From assembly GCA_949841355.1 (NCBI GenBank), contig CATKZP010000016.1, positions 1 to 64,000 of the forward strand: 64,000 nucleotides of DNA. Reading direction: 5' to 3'. How positions within the stretch are numbered: the stretch's first letter is position 1; each line of letters starts with the position of its first letter. Shown one piece after another: positions 58,731 through 64,000 of this stretch. A program made the translations under genes and the position numbers. The stretch is from an uncultured Oscillospiraceae bacterium (GTDB lineage: Bacteria > Bacillota > Clostridia > Oscillospirales > Oscillospiraceae). The notes under the pieces were generated by a model. It made no database searches and was not told where the DNA came from. It was given only the letters and a program-made list of their open reading frames with translations.

Positions 58731-59092
58731 AATAACGCCCTCACCCCGCCGTACAGAATGAGCAGGGCAAAGCCCCGGCGCAGCCAGGTCATGGACAGGT
58801 TTTTAAACACCCTGCCCCCCACAAAGCCGCCGATCAGCCCGCCCAGCAGGTAGGGCAGAGCCAGTCCGACGTCCAGCTGCCCCCGGACATAGTAGATGGC
58901 GGCGGACAGGGCGCACAGCGGCGCGATCACCGCCACCGAGGTGGCAAAGGCTTTTCGCTGGTCCAGCCCGCACCTGCCCGCCAGCAGAGGCACCAGCACC
59001 TGGCCGCCGCCCCCGCCGAAAAAGCCGTTCACCACCCCGGCTGCCGCCCCCGCCAGCGCGTACCAAAGGGTTTTGCTCTTTTTTTGCTTCAT
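58727..59092 (-). CDS. TSUP-family exporter, first half-size subunit
   Basis: I start at the ATG at 59092 (MKQKKSKTLWYALAGAAAGV, GGGGGTGAACGTG before it) giving 121 residues. It also has one TSUP repeat (NGFFGGGGGQVLVPLLAGRC; LPYLLGGLIGGFVGGRVF). The two halves together make one standard TSUP length. It is divergent from the TetR gene and may be its target. Confidence 0.85.
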   Translation of the reverse strand: MKQKKSKTLWYALAGAAAGVVNGFFGGGGGQVLVPLLAGRCGLDQRKAFATSVAVIAPLCALSAAIYYVRGQLDVGLALPYLLGGLIGGFVGGRVFKNLSMTWLRRGFALLILYGGVRALL

Positions 59093-59139
59093 CACGTTCA
59101 CCCCCAAGCTCAGTCTGCCGCCGGAGCAAAAAATTATTC

Positions 59140-59165
59140 CTTGACAGATGAGCAAAACTGTCAAG
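59140..59165. promoter_or_regulatory. Inverted repeat between TSUP and TetR genes
   Basis: CTTGACAG and CTGTCAAG are exact inverted copies separated by 10 bases. It lies between the two divergent starts, just upstream of the TetR promoter. TGTCA-type arms recur in the hairpin at 59836-59867. Confidence 0.5.
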
Positions 59166-59174
59166 CCCGGTTTC

Positions 59175-59203
59175 TTGCTTCTCTTGGCAAAACCCGGTAT
59201 AAT
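59175..59203 (+). promoter_or_regulatory. Promoter of the TetR gene
   Basis: TTGCTT (59175-59180) and TATAAT (59198-59203) with 17-base spacing, 30 bases before the GTG start. Confidence 0.75.
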
Positions 59204-59233
59204 GTTCCAAAATCTCAGAAAAGAGGAAGCGAT

Positions 59234-59794
59234 GTGCCAAAGTCTACCAAAAACCAAATCATGACCACCCTGGCGGAGCTGCTCCAGGCCAAGCGGCTGG
59301 ACGATATCACCGTCACCGAGCTGGTGGAAAACTGCGGCATCTCCCGGCAGGCCTTTTACTACCACTTCTCCGACCTGTACGGGGTGGTGGACTACGGCAT
59401 CCAGATTCTGCTGGACGAGCTGGGGGCCGCCCGCCCCGAGGACTGGCACACCGCCATGGAGCGCGCCCTGACCCTTTTGCGGGAGCACCGGACGCTGGTG
59501 CTCAACGTCTACCGGGCCTACGAGCGCAGCTATGTGGAAAGCCATGTGCGCCGCTGGGCCGCGCCCCTGGTGGGCGCCCGCACCCGGCTGGCCGCCCGGA
59601 GCTACGCCGTGACGGAGAGCCAGATCGCCTTCATGACCGACCTGCTCACCCAGGGGCTGGCCAGCATCGTCCTGAGCTGGGTGGAGCAGGGAATGCCCTC
59701 CAGCGTCATCGAGCGGATGGACGATTTCGACATCCTGGTGGGGGGCTGCCTGGACTACACCCTGGAGCGGCTGGCCCAGAAAAACAAGCGGTGA
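59234..59794 (+). CDS. TetR-family transcriptional regulator
   Basis: I choose GTG at 59234 (AGAGGAAGCGAT before it); the ATG two bases earlier is in another frame. The 186-residue protein has a TetR helix-turn-helix: KNQIMTTLAELLQAKRLDDI, then VTELVENCGISRQAFYYHFS DLY, with the DhaS-like C-terminal domain (VLNVYRAYERSYVESHVRRW). It may control the divergent TSUP pair and the downstream radical-SAM gene; both have TGTCA palindromes in front. Confidence 0.85.
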   Translation: MPKSTKNQIMTTLAELLQAKRLDDITVTELVENCGISRQAFYYHFSDLYGVVDYGIQILLDELGAARPEDWHTAMERALTLLREHRTLVLNVYRAYERSYVESHVRRWAAPLVGARTRLAARSYAVTESQIAFMTDLLTQGLASIVLSWVEQGMPSSVIERMDDFDILVGGCLDYTLERLAQKNKR

Positions 59795-59835
59795 CGCCCG
59801 AAAATCCTCATCATCCGGAAATATTTTACATGGGG

Positions 59836-59867
59836 GAGGTCCCTGTCAGAGTTTTGACAGGGACCTC
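59836..59867. terminator. 13-bp stem-loop after the TetR gene
   Basis: GAGGTCCCTGTCA and TGACAGGGACCTC form a perfect 13-bp stem with a 6-base loop, followed by TTTCC. It may be the TetR terminator and, through its TGTCA arms, also an operator for the next gene. Confidence 0.7.
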
Positions 59868-59955
59868 TTTCCTGTCTATGGAAACCGCCCGCCGCCGGGG
59901 GTATCATGGCGCTGACACCACAAAAACGCCGCAGACAGAAAGGAACGTGTATGAT

Positions 59956-61347
59956 ATGGCCATGATGAACAGCGTGAAACGGGCGGGCTTCCGCGCCCTT
60001 TACGGTTACCTGGACAAGGACCCCGATACCAATATCCCCAAGCTCATGGACTGGGTGGACCGCTTCGCCGGGGACGGGCCCAACAGCTTCCCCGACCAGC
60101 GCGCCGCCTTCCGTCGTGTGATCGAAAACCCCGACAACAACTGGTACCGCCTCATCCGGTCCATGTGGACGGACATCGACGGCGGGGTGCGCAGAACCTT
60201 CTTCGAGAACTTCATGCTCAACGGCAATCTCATCGGCTGGCCCATTCAGGAGCAGGCCCGGGAGCGCTACGGCTGCAATATCCCCTGGGCCATTCTGCTG
60301 GACCCCACCAGCGCCTGCAATCTCCACTGCACCGGCTGCTGGGCGGCGGAGTACGGCAATAAGCTCAACCTCAGCTTTGACGAGATCGACAGCATCATCA
60401 CCCAGGGCAAGCAGCTGGGGGTGTATATCTACATCTACACCGGCGGCGAGCCCCTGGTGCGCAAGGACGACCTCATCGCCCTTTGCAACAAGCACAGCGA
60501 CTGCGAATTCCTGTGCTTCACCAACGCCACCCTCATCGACGAGGACTTTGCCGACCAGATGCTGCGGGTGAAGAACTTCGTCCCCGCCATCAGCGTGGAG
60601 GGCTTTGAGGCCGCCACCGACGGCCGCCGGGGAACCGGCGTGTTCCAGAAGGTGCGCCGCGCCATGGAGATTCTCAAGGCCCGCCAGCTGCCCTTCGGCA
60701 CCTCCTGCTGCTACACCAGCGCCAACCTGGACTCCATCAGCTCCGAGGAATTCGTGGACCAGCTGGTGGAGTGGGGGGCCAAATTCGCCTGGTACTTCCA
60801 CTACATGCCGGTGGGCAATGACGCCGCTCCGGAGCTGATGCCCTCCCCGGAGCAGCGGGAGCAGATGTACGCCCGCATCCGGGCCTACCGCAACAGCAAG
60901 CCGCTGTTCCTCATCGACTTCCAGAACGACGGGGAGTACGTGGGCGGCTGCATCGCCGGGGGGCGGCGGTATCTGCACATCAACGCCAACGGGGACGTGG
61001 ACCCCTGTGTGTTCATCCACTACTCCGACTCCAACATCCGCCAGAAGTCCCTGCTGGACTGCCTGCGCTCCCCCCTATTCATGGCCTACCACGACGGCCA
61101 GCCCTTCAACGAAAACCATTTGAAGCCCTGCCCCATGCTGGAAAATCCGGACAAGCTGCGGGAGATGGTGGCGCGCACCAACGCCGCCTCCACCGACCTC
61201 CAGTCCCCGGAGAGCGCGGAGCACCTGTGCGCCAAATGCGACGGCTACGCCGCCGCCTGGCACCCCGCCGCCCAGCGGCTGTGGGCGTGCGGGCACAGCC
61301 GCGAGGGCTGCGCGGACGCCTGCGCCCCGCGCAGGCAGGCGGGCTGA
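59956..61347 (+). CDS. Radical SAM protein
   Basis: From ATG at 59956 it has 463 residues. The 4Fe-4S/SAM motif CxxxCxxC is CNLHCTGCW near residue 122, followed by YIYIYTGGEPLVRKDDL. A C-terminal Cys-rich part (VDPCVFIHYSD; LKPCPMLENP; CAKCDGYAA; CGHSREGCADAC) would hold additional clusters, like SPASM-type proteins. It acts on an unknown substrate. It is alone downstream of the TetR gene, with which it may be co-regulated. Confidence 0.85.
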   Translation: MAMMNSVKRAGFRALYGYLDKDPDTNIPKLMDWVDRFAGDGPNSFPDQRAAFRRVIENPDNNWYRLIRSMWTDIDGGVRRTFFENFMLNGNLIGWPIQEQARERYGCNIPWAILLDPTSACNLHCTGCWAAEYGNKLNLSFDEIDSIITQGKQLGVYIYIYTGGEPLVRKDDLIALCNKHSDCEFLCFTNATLIDEDFADQMLRVKNFVPAISVEGFEAATDGRRGTGVFQKVRRAMEILKARQLPFGTSCCYTSANLDSISSEEFVDQLVEWGAKFAWYFHYMPVGNDAAPELMPSPEQREQMYARIRAYRNSKPLFLIDFQNDGEYVGGCIAGGRRYLHINANGDVDPCVFIHYSDSNIRQKSLLDCLRSPLFMAYHDGQPFNENHLKPCPMLENPDKLREMVARTNAASTDLQSPESAEHLCAKCDGYAAAWHPAAQRLWACGHSREGCADACAPRRQAG

Positions 61348-61365
61348 CCGTCCGCATACGGCAGG

Positions 61366-61390
61366 GGTCCCCCCCCCGGGGACCCCTGCA
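61366..61390 (+). terminator. Terminator of the radical SAM gene
   Basis: CAGGGGTCCCC and GGGGACCCCTG flank a C-rich loop and are followed by CAAAATTTTCT. Confidence 0.7.
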
Positions 61391-61400
61391 AAATTTTCTC

Positions 61401-61428
61401 TTGCAATTCTGCGAGAGTATGCTACAAT
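61401..61428 (+). promoter_or_regulatory. Promoter of the peptide-binding protein operon
   Basis: TTGCAA (61401-61406) and TACAAT (61423-61428) with 16-base spacing. Confidence 0.7.
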
Positions 61429-61449
61429 GGACCCCGACAACTGAATAAG

Positions 61450-61492
61450 GGGCAGGACTGCGCCATTCGGTGAGAATGGCGGGGTGCTGCCC
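61450..61492 (+). promoter_or_regulatory. Structured leader of the peptide-binding protein operon
   Basis: GGGCAG/CTGCCC encloses a symmetric 5x5 internal loop (GACTG opposite GGGTG) and an inner stem CGCCATTC/GAATGGCG with loop GGTGA. It lies about 15 bases after the predicted transcription start and 40 before the ATG. It could be a small regulatory RNA element; I do not recognise a known class. Confidence 0.45.
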
Positions 61493-61533
61493 AAAAGTTG
61501 CGAGAAATGCAGTAAAAGAAAGGAAGAAGCAAA

Positions 61534-63093
61534 ATGCCCAAGCTCGTCAAACGGGCCCTTTTGCTGCTTGTCGCGGCGGCCATGCTGCCGGCTTCACTGT
61601 ACGGATGTGCAGGAGGCACGGAGTCCAGCCAGAGCCCCACGGCATCTGCACAATCGGGCGAGTTACCCAATGGGAACTCAGTCACGGTAGGTATCGCACA
61701 GGATTTGAGCAACCTCGACCCCCAACGCAACGCCACGGCTGGGATTCGCGAGGTCTTGTTCAACATCTTCGAGGGACTGGTGAAGGCCAGCCCCGACGGC
61801 TCCGTTACCGAGGCCGTCGCCAGTGACTACGAGATCTCTGAGGATGGCAAAACGTACACCTTCACCCTGCGGGAGGGCGTCACGTTCCACAACGGGGAGC
61901 CGGTCACTGCCGGGGATGTGGTCTATTCCCTGGAACGCTGCGCCGGATCGGAGAACGATGGAACGCCTCTGGTCTCGGCGTTTTCTATTGTGGAGGGCGT
62001 CGCCGCGCCGGACGAACGCCATGTGGTGGTCACCCTGTCCGAGCCCAACCTGGAATTCATCTACTCCATGACCGCCGCCATCATCCCCCAGGGCTCCGGC
62101 CCCGACATCACCGACACCATGGTCGGCACCGGCCCCTTCCGCTTTGTCTCCTACGCCCCCCAGGACAGCCTGGTGATGGAGAAATACGACGGCTACTGGA
62201 GCGCGGACAAGGCCGCCCGGCTGGACCAGGTCACCTTCAAGATCATCCCCGACGTGAACGCCATGGTCATCGGCCTGAAGGGCGGCTCGCTGGACATGGT
62301 GATCCATCTCCCCAACACCCTGGAGGAGGAGGTTCAGGGCAGCTTCACCGTCCTCCAGGACACCATGAAGCTGGTCCAGGCGCTCTACCTCAACAATGCC
62401 GTGGAGCCCTTTGACAACGAGCTGGTCCGCCAGGCCATGTACCACGCCATCGACGTGCAGGAGATCATCGACTTTGTGTGCGGCGGGGCGGGGGTGGCCA
62501 CCGGCACCAGCATGTACCCCGCCAACCAGCGCTATTTCATGCCCGAGCTGGCGCAGAAGTACCCCCACGACGTGGAGAAGGCCAGGCAGCTGCTGGCCCA
62601 GGCCGGCTATGGGGACGGGTTTGAGATGAGCATTACCGTCCCCTCCAACTACGCCCAGCATATGGAGACCGCTCAGGTCATCATCGAGCAGCTCAAGGAG
62701 GCGGGCATCACCGCCACCCTCCTCCCCGTGGAGTGGGAGAGCTGGGTGAACGACGTGTACCGGGGGCGGGACTACCAGTCCTCCGTGTGCGCCATCTCCG
62801 CCGACGACATGACCGCCCGGGAGATGCTGGTGCGCTATACATCCGACCACCAGAAGAACTTCATCAACTTCCAGGACGGGGAGTTCGACCAGTCGGTGGC
62901 CCAGGCCATGGCCGCCACCAGCCAGGACGAGCAGACCGCCCTCTACAAGCGGGCGGAGGAGATCCTCAGCGAGCGGGCCGCCAGCCTGTGGCTCCAGGAC
63001 ATGTGCGAGCTGGTGGTGATGGACCCGGCGCTGGACGGCTTCACCTTCTACCGCACCTACGTGCTGGACATGTCCACCATCGGCTACCAATAA
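61534..63093 (+). CDS. Peptide ABC transporter substrate-binding lipoprotein
   Basis: The 519-residue protein has a lipoprotein signal (LLLLVAAAMLPASLYGC, lipobox Cys26), then the family-5 solute-binding fold: DLSNLDPQRNATAGIREVLF, YTFTLREGVTFHNGEPVTAG, GTGPFRFVSYAPQDSLVMEK and VRQAMYHAID. It binds oligopeptides, nickel chelates or similar ligands outside the cell and gives them to the permease coded downstream. AAAGGAAGAAGCAAA precedes ATG. Element copy B lies after it. Confidence 0.9.
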   Translation: MPKLVKRALLLLVAAAMLPASLYGCAGGTESSQSPTASAQSGELPNGNSVTVGIAQDLSNLDPQRNATAGIREVLFNIFEGLVKASPDGSVTEAVASDYEISEDGKTYTFTLREGVTFHNGEPVTAGDVVYSLERCAGSENDGTPLVSAFSIVEGVAAPDERHVVVTLSEPNLEFIYSMTAAIIPQGSGPDITDTMVGTGPFRFVSYAPQDSLVMEKYDGYWSADKAARLDQVTFKIIPDVNAMVIGLKGGSLDMVIHLPNTLEEEVQGSFTVLQDTMKLVQALYLNNAVEPFDNELVRQAMYHAIDVQEIIDFVCGGAGVATGTSMYPANQRYFMPELAQKYPHDVEKARQLLAQAGYGDGFEMSITVPSNYAQHMETAQVIIEQLKEAGITATLLPVEWESWVNDVYRGRDYQSSVCAISADDMTAREMLVRYTSDHQKNFINFQDGEFDQSVAQAMAATSQDEQTALYKRAEEILSERAASLWLQDMCELVVMDPALDGFTFYRTYVLDMSTIGYQ

Positions 63094-63131
63094 GCGCCGC
63101 CCCCGCCGGAGGCGGGGAACGGCTGGGCGCT

Positions 63132-63280
63132 GTTTGAAAATTGACGACGTGCCCAGCGGCGAGGGATTTTTTCGCCAGACAAGGCGATTTGACGCGGAAA
63201 TACTTTGTGTATTTCAAGTCAAATCAACGACATATGGCGGAAAAAGACCTGTCGTTTGGGCATGTTGGCAATTTTCAAAC
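63132..63280. repeat. Intergenic stem-loop element, copy B
   Basis: Nested stems: GTTTGAAAATTG/CAATTTTCAAAC, then ACGTGCCCA/TGGGCATGT, TTTTTTCGCCA/TGGCGGAAAAA, GATTTGAC/GTCAAATC and the tip AAATAC-TTTGT-GTATTT. The core sequence matches copy A at 57275-57436 but the stems differ and still pair. It lies between the substrate-binding and permease genes. Confidence 0.85.
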
Positions 63281-63373
63281 GAGCCCTAAGTGCGGAACCT
63301 GTCCGCCCTTGCCTGCAAATAACCGGCATTCCCCCGCCTCCGGCGGGGGAATGCCATAGAAAGAGGGAACCCC

Positions 63374-64000
63374 ATGGGAAAAACCCTGCTGAAACGGCTG
63401 GGGCTGCTGCTGGGCACGCTGCTGCTGGTGAGCGTGCTGGCCTTCACCGCCTTCTCCGTCATCCCCGGCGACCCCACCCAATCGGTGCTGGGCATGGAGG
63501 CCACCGACGAGCAGGTGGCCGCCTTCCGCGCCCAGCACGGCCTGGACCTGCCCGTGTGGCAGCGGTACGCCGGCTGGCTGGCCGCCTTCGCCGCCGGGGA
63601 CTTCGGCTGGTCCTTCAAGTTCGACATGCCGGTGGCCAGGCTGGTGGCCACCCGGACCCAGGCCACCCTGGTGCTGGCCGCCATCGCCTTTGCCCTCATC
63701 CTGGCCATCTCCCTGCCCCTGGGGCTCACCGCCGCCCGGCGGCCCGGGGGGCTGGCGGACCGGGCGGTCACCGTGCTCAGCCAGATCACCATGTCCGCCC
63801 CCAATTTCGTGCTGGGCATCGCCCTGATGTACCTCTTCGCCTTGGTGCTCCACTGGTTTGAGCCGGAGTACGTCCCCCTGGAGGCGGGGCTGGGGGCCCA
63901 CCTGCGTTTCATGGTGTTCCCCGCCCTGGCCATCGCCCTGCCCAAGAGCGCCATGACGGTGAAGCTCCTGCGGGGCTCCATCCTGAGCGAGCTGGGCCAG
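63374..64000 (+). CDS. Peptide ABC transporter permease, cut by window edge
   Basis: ATG at 63374 (AGAGGGAACCCC before it) opens a frame that stays open to the right edge, giving 209 residues; it is missing from the track because it has no stop inside. The N-terminal helix, VIPGDPTQSVLGMEATDEQV, then GLDLPVWQRYAGWLAAFAAG and TLVLAAIAFALILAISLPLG match DppB/OppB permeases. The EAA loop should follow after the end (SAMTVKLLRGSILSELGQ). It forms the pore with a second permease expected downstream. Confidence 0.9.
   Translation, partial: MGKTLLKRLGLLLGTLLLVSVLAFTAFSVIPGDPTQSVLGMEATDEQVAAFRAQHGLDLPVWQRYAGWLAAFAAGDFGWSFKFDMPVARLVATRTQATLVLAAIAFALILAISLPLGLTAARRPGGLADRAVTVLSQITMSAPNFVLGIALMYLFALVLHWFEPEYVPLEAGLGAHLRFMVFPALAIALPKSAMTVKLLRGSILSELGQ

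Noticed and set aside
63205-63861. 218-aa plus-strand ORF at the right edge
   Set aside because: It is an out-of-frame shadow of the permease gene starting at 63374; its translation is Arg/Ala/Pro-rich.
1-64000. CRISPR arrays, tRNA and rRNA genes
   Set aside because: I looked for regularly spaced repeats and cloverleaf or rRNA-like sequence in all gaps and found none.

Overview
The window looks like a chromosomal segment of a high-GC, Gram-positive anaerobe of the Clostridia, most likely Oscillospiraceae (Flavonifractor/Lawsonibacter-like). The case rests on strong AGGAGG ribosome-binding sites, sigma-A type promoters, S-layer-homology (SLH) surface proteins, G/C-ending codons from about 14.9 kb onward, and families common in that group (UPF0210 plus ACT protein, CPCC protein, PTS EIIBC plus separate EIIA, MtaB). 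The genus is inference. I see no tRNA, rRNA or CRISPR array.

1-14.8 kb is accessory DNA of lower GC, coded almost entirely on the minus strand. It carries a >496-residue protein of unknown family cut by the left edge, a DUF262/ParB-like protein, a BRCT protein, a DpnD/PcfM-type protein, a small sigma-like factor, a frameshifted DUF3846 gene, a Cys-motif DNA-metabolism protein, a YqaJ exonuclease, a DUF932 protein, two zinc-ribbon membrane proteins, a SLOG protein divergent from an XRE repressor, a Mor-like regulator and an Rpn-family nuclease. This resembles the replication/recombination cargo of an integrative element or phage. No integrase is in view. The junction with core DNA lies near 14.65-14.9 kb and holds an orphan promoter with a truncated ORF.

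14.9-23.75 kb is a large inverted duplication. Two paralogous S-layer proteins (1159 and 1261 aa) are divergently transcribed from a shared control region with a tandem 11-bp repeat. Each converges through a strong palindromic terminator on a small phage-tail-like protein gene.

23.75-64 kb is ordinary core genome in short operons: UPF0210/ACT/membrane protein/GNAT/YfbR; mtaB; MscS-membrane protein-tmk; PTS EIIBC-EIIA; SDR; NfeD-SPFH-zinc ribbon-DUF4177; THUMP RNA methyltransferase; DAG kinase-like; tsaE-tsaB divergent from rodA; an SLH protein; M32 carboxypeptidase beside a perfect parS site; phosphatase; small exporter and uvrA; EamA-YbaK-M28-DUF5131-YjbR-CPCC; uvrB; Kef-type antiporter; cdd; ZIP; split TSUP exporter divergent from a TetR gene; radical SAM; and an oligopeptide ABC binding protein with a permease cut by the right edge.

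The most unusual items are a two-copy intergenic stem-loop element with compensatory stem changes (57.3 and 63.1 kb), a uvrB 3' end that appears to have been replaced by an inserted segment while the native end persists downstream as an orphan, the S-layer inverted duplication, and a repeat that supplies the stop codon of an RNA methyltransferase.
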